The notes beneath the pieces are model-generated. The model did not search any database and was not told the DNA's origin. It saw nothing but the letters and a program-made list of their open reading frames with translations. The position numbers and the translations under genes are program-made. From the NCBI GenBank assembly GCA_041747735.1, contig JBGTEP010000113.1:78956-142955 (forward strand): a stretch of 64,000 nt of DNA. Direction: 5' to 3'. Source of the stretch: Chryseolinea sp041747735. Lineage in GTDB: Bacteria > Bacteroidota > Bacteroidia > Cytophagales > Cyclobacteriaceae. Shown here piece after piece: positions 42,708 to 52,338 of this stretch; position 1 is the stretch's first letter; each line of letters opens with the position of its first letter.

Positions 42708-43856
42708 TTACCAAAAATCAGGACGTAATGTTATCCCTCCCTGCATCCGACAATCAATGCAACTTGCTGCGGCTGTAGTAAAGGCAACAATGCCAACACC
42801 TTGAACATATATAGGATCGATCAGGAGGACAGAACTATGTGCTGTCGGTATCTCTTCTACACTTAAAGCAGACAAATCCATTTCTCCACATCGAACAGGT
42901 TCTCTTTCATTTCTGATTTCACGCGGGAGTTCGTTGAAACTTATAAAAAACCTTTTTTGAGTAACCTCACCTCCACTAAAATATCCCAACACAATCTCGT
43001 CGTTGTTATTGCTACGAATATTTCCGAGTACCTGGGAAGGTTGCGGGTCGAATAATCCACCTAAACTCTCGGAAGATTTTTGAAGTTGTGTCCAGAATTC
43101 ATAAGCGTCTTCTGTCAATACACGCTGTTCAACCAGGATACTGTATCGCCGTGAAAGCTTAACCGAGTTGGCGGGGATAAAGGTCAACTCAAAATCTTGA
43201 ATTACATCATTCGCCAGTCGTACCGACGAACCAATATTGATATTAGTAGAAAGGGAGCTAGACCAGCAAAAGTAGATGCCATCTTCCTGGGGCCTTGGGA
43301 TAGCCACGGCATTAACAATCTGGTAAGTTGAATAAAAAGAAGATACATACTCCCACGTTTCTACATAGTTCCATTGATAATATTTCGATCGGTTTGTGTC
43401 ATCGTGAGTGTTTACGGAAAAAGATATTCCATTGCGGCCCATTTTCCAGGTGATGCTGTCAATTTCCGGTGCCTTGTTCAGCGTAATGTAGTTTGATACA
43501 AATTCTCTTCCACTATTATTCTGCACCCGCAGCCGATACCTCATTTCAGTGCTGAAGGAAGTGTTGATAAGCACGAAACTTCCCGGATACTCCTGGGTTA
43601 GTAAATATGAGTTTCCACCCTCTTCTTCAATACGTACCGTAGCATTGTCGTGAAAAGGATTTGTTTCAGTTGCCGCTAGCGGATTGGCGTAAGATAATTT
43701 CACAGAAGCTGATTGCGCCGTGCTGTTAATGAAACCATCAATAACCATAATATTCAGCTCTTCCTTTATTTCCGGTGTTTCGTAAGGTTCAACGCAGCCC
43801 ATCGCAAAAAGGAGCAGGTAAACTAAAGTGACAACACGGTGCATAGGCCTATTCAT
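42708..43856 (-). CDS. DUF4249 family lipoprotein, first copy
   Basis: 382 residues with a lipoprotein signal (VTLVYLLLFAMGC) and, after the Cys, VEPYETPEIKEELNIMVIDG, the hallmark start of DUF4249. Beta-rich throughout; the C-terminus reads SCIDCRMQGGITLRPDFW with a CxxC pair. The start codon overlaps the stop of the receptor gene by one base (TGATG), so the two are translationally coupled. The receptor and DUF4249 proteins probably form one outer-membrane complex, by analogy with SusC/SusD (inference; DUF4249 is unrelated to SusD). Confidence 0.87.
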   Translation of the reverse strand: MNRPMHRVVTLVYLLLFAMGCVEPYETPEIKEELNIMVIDGFINSTAQSASVKLSYANPLAATETNPFHDNATVRIEEEGGNSYLLTQEYPGSFVLINTSFSTEMRYRLRVQNNSGREFVSNYITLNKAPEIDSITWKMGRNGISFSVNTHDDTNRSKYYQWNYVETWEYVSSFYSTYQIVNAVAIPRPQEDGIYFCWSSSLSTNINIGSSVRLANDVIQDFELTFIPANSVKLSRRYSILVEQRVLTEDAYEFWTQLQKSSESLGGLFDPQPSQVLGNIRSNNNDEIVLGYFSGGEVTQKRFFISFNELPREIRNEREPVRCGEMDLSALSVEEIPTAHSSVLLIDPIYVQGVGIVAFTTAAASCIDCRMQGGITLRPDFW

Positions 43857-46618
43857 CAGAACTTAAAGTTGTAGGTAATCGTCGGAATGGGTTGAGCAAA
43901 GATTGACAGCTGATAGCCCTTGATCTGACCCTCTTCAGATCTGAAGAATACTGAATATGCATTTTTTCTACCTGTAAGATTGTATACCGCAAACGTCCAG
44001 GAACTATGGGCCAGTTTCTTTATTTTATGATTACCCTCAATGTTAATGGATACATCGGTTCTGAAATAATCCGGAATTCTAAACTGGTTTCTGTCAGAGT
44101 AGTAAAGTCGATTACTTCCACCAAGTTCATATTTTGCTAACGGAAGCGTTATTGGTCTTCCCGTGCTGTAAGTCATGTTGAGAGAAAAGTTGAACCGTCT
44201 GTTGAATTTGTAATTTCCGATAAAGTTTACAGCATGAGGTTTATCGTAACTACTGGGATAGTATTTCCCCTGATTAATCGTTTCAGAAGAGAACTCGCTC
44301 TTTGCCTGTAGTAAGGAACGTGAATAAGTATAGCTGATCCAGCCGTTTACCTTTCCTGCCGATTTCTTGATCATGAATTCTGCGCCGTAGGCTTTCCCGT
44401 TGGCATTCACAACATCCGTTTCAATTTGTGGATTCAATAATAGGATTGCACTGTTTTTGAAGTCAACTGAATTTTCCATCGTTTTATAGTATCCTTCTAC
44501 GGAAACATCAATCGAATTCTTTTTCATCATTTTATAAAATCCGATAGAAATCTGATCGCCAACCTGCGGCCTGATATGAGCATCGCTAAGTTTCCAGATG
44601 TCTGTCGGCGTAATAGCAGTTGTGTTTGAAAGCATCTGAATGTACTGCCTCATCCGGTTATAACTTAGTTTTATTGAAGCATTGTTGGATACGCTATACC
44701 TGATTGAAAAACGTGGCTCCGCGCCATGATATGAAGCAATTGATTTACCGGATCCATATTGCAATGTATCCTGAATGGTGGAAACGTCTTTCGCCGTACC
44801 ATTTGCGTAGGTGTAAACATCTTTAGGACCCAGGTATTGATAAAATGAATAACGGATCCCGGCATAAAGCGAAATTTTTGGTGATACTTCAAAATTGTCA
44901 CCTATATAAATGGCACTTTCTAAACCTTGCTCGTCTGTCATCACATCGGGAATAATCAGAGACTCCGGTCCTAATGGTTGAAAGTTCCCGGGTGATAAAT
45001 CATACCGAATAGTACTCAGCCCTGCGGTGATGGTATGTTTAGCGTTCATAAAATAATTGAAGTCTGCTTTGGCGTTCAATTGTTGCACAGAGAAATCCAT
45101 CGTAAAGGCTTCAATCGGGTTAGCCTCACTATCAATAGAGTAGCTGTACCGGCTGAATCCCCCCGTAAGCACGCCGTATAACTTATTGTTAAAGATATGC
45201 TTCCATTTAACCGAAGCATTGCGGTCACTATAACTGAACGATGTGTCTGCGTCAAGCTTGAATCTATCCTGGCTCATGTAGCCCGAGAGATATAAATGAT
45301 TTTTATCGTTGATTTTATGGCTGATGTTTGCGTTCAGATCATAAAATGAGGCTGTACTGTTCTTCAATTGTTCTGAGTTGAGTTGCCTGAGAATCCAGTT
45401 TGAATACGTTGAGCGCGCACCAAAAAGGAATGAGGTTCGCTCTTTAATTAACGGTCCTTCCAACGTTAACCTACCGGTAATCGGACTAATGCCACCAGAT
45501 CCTGAAAACTTTTTTAAATTTCCTTCTCTTGAGCTTACGTCGAGTACGGACGATAAGCGACCGCCATAATCTGCCGAAATACCACTTTTATACAACTCAA
45601 CATTTTTTAATACATCGGGATTAAACGTTGAAAAGAAACCGAAAAGATGGGACGGGTTATAGACGACTGCATCGTTGAAAAGAATGAGATTCTGATTCGT
45701 AGCGCCACCACGAACATTTAGCCCAACGGTTCCTTCTCCTACAGTCTGTACACCTGGTAACGTAAGCACAACTTTCATGATGTCTGTTTCACCCAACGCC
45801 AGGGGCATATTTTTCATCGTCTTGATATCGAGCTTTTCCATCCCCATTTGGAGCCCGGTCACCCGTACATCCCTTTCTGATTGAATGACGACTTCTTTAA
45901 GCGGTGTGACTTCTTCATCGAGCTCTATCTCAAGTTTGCCGTCGGAATAGAGCATGACTTGCCTTTGGGTGAGCTTCATACCAATGCTTTTGATGATAAG
46001 TTCATGGCGGCCTTTCGGGAGATTAATAGAATAATATCCGAATTGATCGGTAGCAACACCAACCATAGGTTTCTCGATAAAAACAGCTGCGCCAATAACG
46101 GGCTCACCATTCGCGGCATCGCGGACATGGCCTGCGATCGTTGCATTACCTTGCATGTTGGTGGTCTTAACGCCTATTAAGTAAAGTTTACTTTCGACTA
46201 GTTTTTTTTGCTTCTCTCTTTTTTCATAAGCTGAGTAATCAAAGGCAACAGCTTCCTGGTTAGAGGGGGTACCTCCTGTATCAAAGAAATCGATAGGCAA
46301 ACCGACCATTATGTCCCTTCCTTCAGTAATAAAAATGTTACCCTTGTTATCAATCGAGAAACGCAGTAGTGTACCAAGAAGTAGTTCGTCCAGTATTGTG
46401 TTGATGGGTTTTCCCTGTGCTGAAATACTTACCCGGAGGCTATCTGTTGACGCCGGGTCGTAATAGAACCTATAGTTTGTTTTTGATTCAATTTCTGCGA
46501 CAAACTTCTCAAATGAATCATCTTGAAAATTAATAGAAAGCCTTTCACGGGTCTGAGCAAAGGTTTGAATAGAACATAAAAACATCGTGAAGAAAAGGAA
46601 TCGGTAGAGTAGAACCAT
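43856..46618 (-). CDS. TonB-dependent receptor with STN and carboxypeptidase-regulatory-like domains
   Basis: 920 residues, outer membrane. Signal peptide to about residue 21 (IQTFAQ); STN domain (about 25-100: LSINFQDDSFEKFVAEIESK, FSIDNKGNIFITEGRD); carboxypeptidase-D-like domain (about 155-240: IAGHVRDAANGEPVIGAAVF); plug (about 250-370: LTLPGVQTVGEGTVGLNVRG, FNDAVVYNPSHLFGF); and the 22-strand barrel to the terminal Phe. An STN domain usually signals through a FecR-type anti-sigma factor, but no fecI or fecR gene is in the window. Imports an unknown ligand powered by TonB-ExbBD. It is preceded by a secreted protein gene at 2 bp. Confidence 0.93.
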   Translation of the reverse strand: MVLLYRFLFFTMFLCSIQTFAQTRERLSINFQDDSFEKFVAEIESKTNYRFYYDPASTDSLRVSISAQGKPINTILDELLLGTLLRFSIDNKGNIFITEGRDIMVGLPIDFFDTGGTPSNQEAVAFDYSAYEKREKQKKLVESKLYLIGVKTTNMQGNATIAGHVRDAANGEPVIGAAVFIEKPMVGVATDQFGYYSINLPKGRHELIIKSIGMKLTQRQVMLYSDGKLEIELDEEVTPLKEVVIQSERDVRVTGLQMGMEKLDIKTMKNMPLALGETDIMKVVLTLPGVQTVGEGTVGLNVRGGATNQNLILFNDAVVYNPSHLFGFFSTFNPDVLKNVELYKSGISADYGGRLSSVLDVSSREGNLKKFSGSGGISPITGRLTLEGPLIKERTSFLFGARSTYSNWILRQLNSEQLKNSTASFYDLNANISHKINDKNHLYLSGYMSQDRFKLDADTSFSYSDRNASVKWKHIFNNKLYGVLTGGFSRYSYSIDSEANPIEAFTMDFSVQQLNAKADFNYFMNAKHTITAGLSTIRYDLSPGNFQPLGPESLIIPDVMTDEQGLESAIYIGDNFEVSPKISLYAGIRYSFYQYLGPKDVYTYANGTAKDVSTIQDTLQYGSGKSIASYHGAEPRFSIRYSVSNNASIKLSYNRMRQYIQMLSNTTAITPTDIWKLSDAHIRPQVGDQISIGFYKMMKKNSIDVSVEGYYKTMENSVDFKNSAILLLNPQIETDVVNANGKAYGAEFMIKKSAGKVNGWISYTYSRSLLQAKSEFSSETINQGKYYPSSYDKPHAVNFIGNYKFNRRFNFSLNMTYSTGRPITLPLAKYELGGSNRLYYSDRNQFRIPDYFRTDVSINIEGNHKIKKLAHSSWTFAVYNLTGRKNAYSVFFRSEEGQIKGYQLSIFAQPIPTITYNFKF

Positions 46619-46620
46619 AA

Positions 46621-47376
46621 TCAGTTAGTTAGGGTATCATAAAATTCAGCCAGCCGGGAAATAGCCTTTTCACGATTGTCCTTGTAATGAATGTTGTTCT
46701 TGCCTAGAAATGATTTTAATTCAGGCTTCTTGTTATCGAATACCGCTAAAACTGACTTTTTATTTTTTACCGGATAATATTTGCCATCCTTCAAGATATA
46801 AACCTTGTTCTTTTCGTCAAATGTGGCGATGATGTCGGTTGATTCAATTCTTTGTTGGAGTATTTTTTCACGACGCACATATACTTTTGTTTTGCCATCG
46901 TGTAACATCTCGTAAAATCCGTCGGAAATCACTTTGCCTTCATCTTTTCGGAGCCGTACAAATTTGTGATCTCCAAGTATAAAGGCGGAAATTTTTTCGC
47001 TCACCAGTTCAAGCTTTGCACCATTGAGAATATGCTCAGAAATTACTTTGTCACGGCTTAAATCGTAAAACATGGGTACGTCCTCATACCATTCGTCGTC
47101 ATATCTGATATCACCATATGACCAGTCGTCCACTCCAAAATAAGGATGCTCCTCATTTTTAGAAAGATAGTCGCGATACTCGCTTCCGTTGTATAGCCTG
47201 GATTGACCTTGAATGAATTGATGATACAGTACTGTTTGCTTTTTTTCAGCGGATGCTAAAAATGCTGTATCAGGTTTAAGCGATTGTGCTTTGGAATTTG
47301 AAACAACAAATCCAAACAACAGTACGAGCAAACGACAATAGATCATTTTATTTTTTTTCGATCGGTAGATGAACAT
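46621..47376 (-). CDS. Secreted protein, first gene of the receptor/DUF4249 operon
   Basis: 251 residues; a Sec signal is present (RLLVLLFGFVVSNSKAQ). The ATG at 47346 (codon 11) would give a shorter signal peptide and is an equal alternative. The mature part has many charged and aromatic residues (YFGVDDWSYGDIRYDDEWYE) and no domain I recognise. The last 35 residues form a charged helical region. It is 2 bp upstream of the receptor gene and is probably co-translated; similar genes are often found before STN-type receptors in Bacteroidota (recollection). Confidence 0.78.
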   Translation of the reverse strand: MFIYRSKKNKMIYCRLLVLLFGFVVSNSKAQSLKPDTAFLASAEKKQTVLYHQFIQGQSRLYNGSEYRDYLSKNEEHPYFGVDDWSYGDIRYDDEWYEDVPMFYDLSRDKVISEHILNGAKLELVSEKISAFILGDHKFVRLRKDEGKVISDGFYEMLHDGKTKVYVRREKILQQRIESTDIIATFDEKNKVYILKDGKYYPVKNKKSVLAVFDNKKPELKSFLGKNNIHYKDNREKAISRLAEFYDTLTN

Positions 47377-47460
47377 TAAAAATACCGTTTAAATGGATTT
47401 ATACTACACTGTTGGGCAGAATAAATTACGTGGTAACTTTTCGAATTTGTGACCGAAAAT

Positions 47461-47486
47461 AAAAAAAAGCCCCGTTTTCGCGGGGC
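47461..47486 (-). terminator. Rho-independent terminator after rny
   Basis: On the minus strand GCCCCG pairs with CGGGGC around a 6-base loop (47469-47486 on the plus strand), and eight or more T residues follow. It lies about 30 bp beyond the rny stop codon. Confidence 0.88.
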
Positions 47487-47517
47487 CTGAATAAATTTCA
47501 CTAAGGTGTATAGACTC

Positions 47518-49086
47518 TTACTTTGCGTAAGCGACACTTCGCATTTCACGAATAACCGTCACTTTTACCTGTCCCGGGTATTGCATATCGCGTTCTATTT
47601 TTTGCGAAATGTCGAAGCTCAGCTGCCCAGCGCGCTCGTCGCTGGCTCTTTCGGCATCAACTATTACACGCAACTCCCGGCCTGCCTGAATTGCATAACA
47701 CTTCTCAACTCCTTCGAAACTCATACCTAGTTGTTCAAGTTCTTTCAATCGCTTGATGTATTGTTCCATCACTTCGCGTCTCGCTCCCGGACGCGCGCCA
47801 CTGATAGCGTCACAGGATTGAACAATGGGTGATATTATGCTTGTCATTTCAATTTCATCGTGATGGGCACCGATTGCATTACAAATCACAGGGTGCTCTT
47901 TATATTTTTGTGCTAACTCCATCCCAACAATAGCGTGCGGCTTCTCAAGTTCTTCGGGCCATACTTTACCAATATCGTGGAGAAGTCCGGCACGTTTAGC
48001 TTGTTTTACATTCAAACCGAGTTCAGTGGACATTATCGCGCAAAGATTGGCAACCTCACGTGAGTGTTGGAGGAGATTTTGTCCATAAGACGAGCGAAAG
48101 CGCATCCTTCCCACCATTCTTACCAATTCCGGGTGAAGACCATGAATACCCAGATCAATTACAGTTCGTTCACCTGTTTCGATGATCTCATCTTCGATGT
48201 TTTTGGTTGTTTTAGCAACGATTTCTTCGATCCGCGCAGGATGAATACGTCCGTCCTGAACCAGTCGGTGTAAGGAAAGCCTGGCGATCTCTCTTCGAAC
48301 AGGATCAAATCCTGAGATGATTATAGCCTCTGGTGTATCGTCTACAATAATTTCAACTCCTGTAGCAGCTTCAAGTGCACGGATGTTTCGTCCTTCCCGG
48401 CCGATAACTTTTCCCTTGATGTCGTCAGATTCTATATTAAAAATGGACACACAATTTTCGATCGCATGCTCAGTGGCTGTACGCTGAATGGTCTCGACGA
48501 CAATCTTCTTAGCCTCTTTCGTAGCAGATAGTTTGGCCTGCTCCATAATATCTTTGATGTAGCTGGATGCCCGCGTTTGTGCTTCATCCTTTAGCGAAGC
48601 AACAAGCTGCTCCCGTGCTTCTTCCGCAGTAAGTTTCGAGATGTTTTCGAGTACCTGAATTTTTTGCTGATTGAACTTATCGAGTTCCTCCTTGCGCTTT
48701 TTAGTATGTTCCAGTTGCGCAGCGAGATCCAGTTTGATGTCATCAAGTTCGCCTTCTTTTCGCTTCAGGTTTTCAATTTCTTTGCTTAGCGTTTGCTCGC
48801 GCTGTTTTATTTTCTGCTCGTTGGTGATGATGAGGTTTTTCTTTTTGTTGGCTTCCTCTTCGAATTCTGTTTTCATTTTAAGGATTTTTTCCTTTGCTTC
48901 CAGAATTCTATCCTTCTTTAGAATTTCGGCTGCAATCTCAGCCTCTTTCAAAATCAGTTTTGCCTTGGCTTCTGCATTCTCATCGTTTTTTTGAAGTTTA
49001 CGCTTATAGAGAAGAGACCCAATTAGCAAGCTCAGCACAATCGTAGCGATTACGCTGACCACGATAACAATGACGTCCGTTGACAT
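47518..49086 (-). CDS. rny: Ribonuclease Y
   Basis: 522 residues, the usual length. One N-terminal membrane helix (about 4-26), a long coiled coil (about 30-175), a KH RNA-binding domain (IGREGRNIRALEAATGVEII, about 208-240), and an HD phosphohydrolase domain (AGLLHDIGKVWPEELE; HD motif about residue 365). The enzyme cuts single-stranded mRNA and starts its decay at the membrane. It is the last gene in a run of zapA and the coiled-coil partner; a strong terminator follows. Confidence 0.96.
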   Translation of the reverse strand: MSTDVIVIVVSVIATIVLSLLIGSLLYKRKLQKNDENAEAKAKLILKEAEIAAEILKKDRILEAKEKILKMKTEFEEEANKKKNLIITNEQKIKQREQTLSKEIENLKRKEGELDDIKLDLAAQLEHTKKRKEELDKFNQQKIQVLENISKLTAEEAREQLVASLKDEAQTRASSYIKDIMEQAKLSATKEAKKIVVETIQRTATEHAIENCVSIFNIESDDIKGKVIGREGRNIRALEAATGVEIIVDDTPEAIIISGFDPVRREIARLSLHRLVQDGRIHPARIEEIVAKTTKNIEDEIIETGERTVIDLGIHGLHPELVRMVGRMRFRSSYGQNLLQHSREVANLCAIMSTELGLNVKQAKRAGLLHDIGKVWPEELEKPHAIVGMELAQKYKEHPVICNAIGAHHDEIEMTSIISPIVQSCDAISGARPGARREVMEQYIKRLKELEQLGMSFEGVEKCYAIQAGRELRVIVDAERASDERAGQLSFDISQKIERDMQYPGQVKVTVIREMRSVAYAK

Positions 49087-49152
49087 AAAAAAATAGGTTA
49101 TAAACTAACCCGGGGTTGCCGCCTTGGCTCGAGAAGCAGGTAGGAGTGAAGG

Positions 49153-49440
49153 CTAGAGAATGGATTGGGAGACCAGGTGGTTTATTTGGCTTATCTTTTC
49201 AAACACCGTTTGATCAATAGCCTGATAGGTATCTTCCGCAGTCATCTTATCGATGAGGCAATCGAAGGCTACCATCGCCAGTAGATCTTGTTTATCGTCA
49301 ATCCCAAATTGCTCCCTGTAAGACTTTATCTTTTCATTTATGAGTTTTCCGGCTATCCTTACCCGCTCCTCGTCCGCAAGTTTAACCTTCATCGGGTACT
49401 CGCGGTCTGCTATCTTGATTTTTATAGAGAGGTCCTCCAT
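49153..49440 (-). CDS. zapA: Cell division protein ZapA
   Basis: 95 residues with the ZapA plan: an N-terminal strand pair (SIKIKIADREYPMKVK), the EERVRIAGKLINEKIKSY helix, and a C-terminal coiled helix. ZapA binds FtsZ and bundles filaments at the Z ring. It sits between a coiled-coil gene (21 bp upstream) and rny (66 bp downstream), the usual Bacteroidota arrangement. Confidence 0.92.
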   Translation of the reverse strand: MEDLSIKIKIADREYPMKVKLADEERVRIAGKLINEKIKSYREQFGIDDKQDLLAMVAFDCLIDKMTAEDTYQAIDQTVFEKISQINHLVSQSIL

Positions 49441-49461
49441 GAAACGTTCTTACAGGTTGCG

Positions 49462-49758
49462 TTATCTGCTTAAATGGACGATGCACTTGTCTATCTCACG
49501 AATGTAATCGTCCACTTTTTTCTTCAACTCCGAAACACTTCCGTCTTCCGGGTTTAAACTATCCACAATTTTAGTGATTTTCAGTTGATTATGAAAACCC
49601 GAGATCTGTTCATCACGAACCTTCACCGCAGCCTTCAAGTCTTGGTTATCTTTTTTCAGGGCTTTCACCTCTTCTTTTAAGTTCTTGTGCTCATTGACAA
49701 GCACTAAAATTTTGCGCTCCAACCCGCTAAGGTTGGTTTTTAAGAGTTCCTGATCCAT
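49462..49758 (-). CDS. Coiled-coil protein, candidate ZapA partner (ZapB-like)
   Basis: 98 residues, almost wholly helical and charged: LERKILVLVNEHKNLKEEVK, then ALKKDNQDLKAAVKVRDEQI, ending DDYIREIDKCIVHLSR. Leucine heptads run from about 10 to 55. Small coiled-coil genes before zapA are constant in this phylum and are presumed to work with ZapA, as ZapB does in gammaproteobacteria, although there is no direct homology shown. Its start codon is 21 bp from that of zapA. Confidence 0.75.
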   Translation of the reverse strand: MDQELLKTNLSGLERKILVLVNEHKNLKEEVKALKKDNQDLKAAVKVRDEQISGFHNQLKITKIVDSLNPEDGSVSELKKKVDDYIREIDKCIVHLSR

Positions 49759-49923
49759 GCGAAAGTTTTTTGCTGTAAGCCGTTAGCCCTAGCCGTTAAC
49801 ATCATTTTATCCTTTTTGGTCCGCCCACTTCAGCACCCCCCCTGCGGCCTGAATTTTTCTTCATATTTATTATCCGAAGGCCACGCACTCATAGAATGCT
49901 AAGACTTAAAATTACTTATAGCA

Positions 49924-52338
49924 CTATTTCCTGATCAAAGCTCCGAGTTGTTGTTCAAATGCGACAATCAAGTGCTCCATTGTTTTTTCAATTTCTTCAT
50001 CCGTGAGCGTCTTATGCTCATTTTGCAAAGTAAAGCCCAGCGCATATGCCTTTTTTCCTGCCGGGATTTTATCACCTTCATATACATCAAAGGCAATAAT
50101 ATTTTTTATTAACTTCTTTTCAGTACTCATCACCAGGTCTCGGATATTTTCAAAGGTTACCTTCTTATCCAATACGAGTGACAAATCTCTTCTTACTTCC
50201 GGAAATTTTGCTACTTCCTGAATTACTAACTTAGGGTTTGCTGATTGGAAAAGCAAGGATGTGTGCAGCTCTGCATAAAATAAATCTTGCTTGATGCCAA
50301 AATCTTTCAGCAAGGCAGTTTTTACTTTTCCAATTGTTCCGATTTCTTCTTTACCCCGAAGAAAGGTTGCTCCAAACTCAAGCAGGTGGTCTTGCGCAGT
50401 CGTTTGTTTCATATCTGATAATCCAGACTTCAGCAAGATATGATGAACATGTTGTACCAGGTCGTAATATGATGTTGCACGAGTCTGATGCTGCCAGTTT
50501 TCAGTCTCTACATTACCGGTGATAAAAAGTGACAATCGTTCTTCTTCACTATACTTACCATCGCTTTTGTAGTATATCTTCCCAAATTCGTAAAGCTTAA
50601 GATCTTTCTGTCGCCTGTTAATATTATATGCACAAACTTCAAGTCCGGTAAACAAAAGTGTTTGCCGAAGGACACCTTGTTCCTCGCTGAGCTTGTTCAG
50701 TATTTCGATAGTATTGCCTTTAAAAGTCAGTTTATGTTTTTCCTGATAAGCCTGATTGGTAAGTGAATTAGTCCATATTTCACTAAATCCGTTGGAGATC
50801 AATAGTTCACCAATTGTTCTTTTGTATTTATCAATGTCTTTTACCGGGAATTCAGCCAGGTAATCTGTACGTGCAGTATTTGATAACTCGATGTTATTGA
50901 ATCCGTAGATACGAAGTATTTCTTCGATAACATCCGCCTCTTGCACAACATCTACACGGTATGGGGGAACTGAAACAATGTAGTGGTCGTCATGCACCTC
51001 AGAGATTTCAATATCCAGTCTTTCGAGGATGGCATGCACTTCATTTCGGGGAAGAGCTTTCCCTATAAGTCGGTTGACATTTTTATCTTTTACTACAATA
51101 CTTTTATTATTTACCTTAGTCGGATAAATGTCGATAATTTCGGATGAAACTTTTCCTCCGGCAATTTCTTTTATCAGCAACGCCGCTCGTTTCAATGCAT
51201 AGACAGTTAGATTGGGATCTGTCCCCCGTTCAAACCGGAAGGATGCATCCGTTTTTAACTGGTGGTACATCGATGTTTTGCGAATGAAATCAGGAGAGAA
51301 GCAGGCACTTTCAAGAAAGATGTTTTTCGTTGCTTCCGTTATTCCGGACTTTGCTCCTCCGAAAACACCAGCAATACACATACCTTCTTGAGTATTACAG
51401 ATCATGAGGTCATTTGGCTGTAGTGTCCGCTCCTTGTTATCGAGTGTAACAAACTTACTTTGGGCAGGAAGTGTTTTCACCAGAACCTTTTTGCCAACAA
51501 TTTTATCGGCATCAAAGGCATGAAGTGGTTGCCCAAGTTCATGGCAAACGTAGTTGGTAACATCGACAATGTTGTTCACCGGTGTTAAACCAATTGACAT
51601 TAGCCGGCCCTTCAACCACGCTGGCGATTCAGTTACACTTACACCGGTAATTGTTACCCCGGAATACCGTGGACATGCTTCAATATTTTCGACCTCCACG
51701 GCTATGGAAAGGTCATTGTTTTCAGTCTTGAAGTGCTCAACCACTGGCCACTTAATTTCCCGGCTTTTAGATGCCTTGATGTCGCGGGCGACACCAATGT
51801 GAGAGGCAGCATCAGCACGATTTGGTGTTAACCCTATTTCCAGTATATGATCGGATTCTATATTGTAAAATTCTTCAGCCTTTGAACCGTTTGCAGCATC
51901 TGTAGAAAGTACAATAATACCGGCATGACTTTCCCCTAGACCAATTTCGTCTTCAGCGCAGATCATCCCTTCAGATTGTTCACCCCGGATCTTGGCAATC
52001 TTGATCGTAAATGGTTCACCTTTCGTCGGATAGATCGTTGTGCCAGGAGGCGCTACAATTACTTTTTGTCCTGCTGCAACATTAGGTGCCCCGCAGATAA
52101 TCGTTAGTGGTTTTTCTTCACCTACGTCAACAGTAGTAATCGAAAGTTTGTCAGCATTCGGATGTCGGGTGCATGTTAATACTTCTCCTATTACGAGTCC
52201 CTTTAAACCACCTTTAACTGTTTCATACAATTCAACACTTTCTACTTCAAGGCCGGTTGAAGTAAGTACATTGCCGATCTCTTCGGGAGATTCTGGGATA
52301 TCAATATATTCCTTCAGCCAGTTATAGGAAATGGTCAT
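49924..52338 (-). CDS. pheT: Phenylalanyl-tRNA synthetase beta subunit
   Basis: 804 residues from the ATG at 52338 (MTISYNWLKEYID is the standard start; the 24 upstream codons are leader). Domains: tRNA-binding domain (about 40-150, LVIGEVLTCTRHPNADKL), B3/B4 editing domain (about 210-380), B5 (about 400-480), catalytic-like core (about 490-690) and a FDX-ACB anticodon-binding domain at the end (KFPEVRRDLSLVLDKKV). Works with PheS, which is not in the window. Located next to zapA/rny as is common in Bacteroidota. Confidence 0.96.
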   Translation of the reverse strand: MTISYNWLKEYIDIPESPEEIGNVLTSTGLEVESVELYETVKGGLKGLVIGEVLTCTRHPNADKLSITTVDVGEEKPLTIICGAPNVAAGQKVIVAPPGTTIYPTKGEPFTIKIAKIRGEQSEGMICAEDEIGLGESHAGIIVLSTDAANGSKAEEFYNIESDHILEIGLTPNRADAASHIGVARDIKASKSREIKWPVVEHFKTENNDLSIAVEVENIEACPRYSGVTITGVSVTESPAWLKGRLMSIGLTPVNNIVDVTNYVCHELGQPLHAFDADKIVGKKVLVKTLPAQSKFVTLDNKERTLQPNDLMICNTQEGMCIAGVFGGAKSGITEATKNIFLESACFSPDFIRKTSMYHQLKTDASFRFERGTDPNLTVYALKRAALLIKEIAGGKVSSEIIDIYPTKVNNKSIVVKDKNVNRLIGKALPRNEVHAILERLDIEISEVHDDHYIVSVPPYRVDVVQEADVIEEILRIYGFNNIELSNTARTDYLAEFPVKDIDKYKRTIGELLISNGFSEIWTNSLTNQAYQEKHKLTFKGNTIEILNKLSEEQGVLRQTLLFTGLEVCAYNINRRQKDLKLYEFGKIYYKSDGKYSEEERLSLFITGNVETENWQHQTRATSYYDLVQHVHHILLKSGLSDMKQTTAQDHLLEFGATFLRGKEEIGTIGKVKTALLKDFGIKQDLFYAELHTSLLFQSANPKLVIQEVAKFPEVRRDLSLVLDKKVTFENIRDLVMSTEKKLIKNIIAFDVYEGDKIPAGKKAYALGFTLQNEHKTLTDEEIEKTMEHLIVAFEQQLGALIRK

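Noticed and set aside
39053..47376. Polysaccharide utilisation locus
   Set aside because: No SusD homologue, glycosidase or lyase is in the block; DUF4249 is not SusD. The GH29 fucosidase is 12 kb away and alone.
47518..47730. Several plus-strand frames of 60-110 codons antisense to rny, pheT, tamB and other large genes
   Set aside because: Each lies wholly inside a well-supported gene on the other strand and gives a product with no recognisable domain.
49087..49152. Possible 6S RNA next to zapA/rny, as reported for other bacteria
   Set aside because: The gap is only 66 bases and the zapA stop abuts it; I cannot see the long paired rod with a central bubble. A covariance search with the 6S model would decide.
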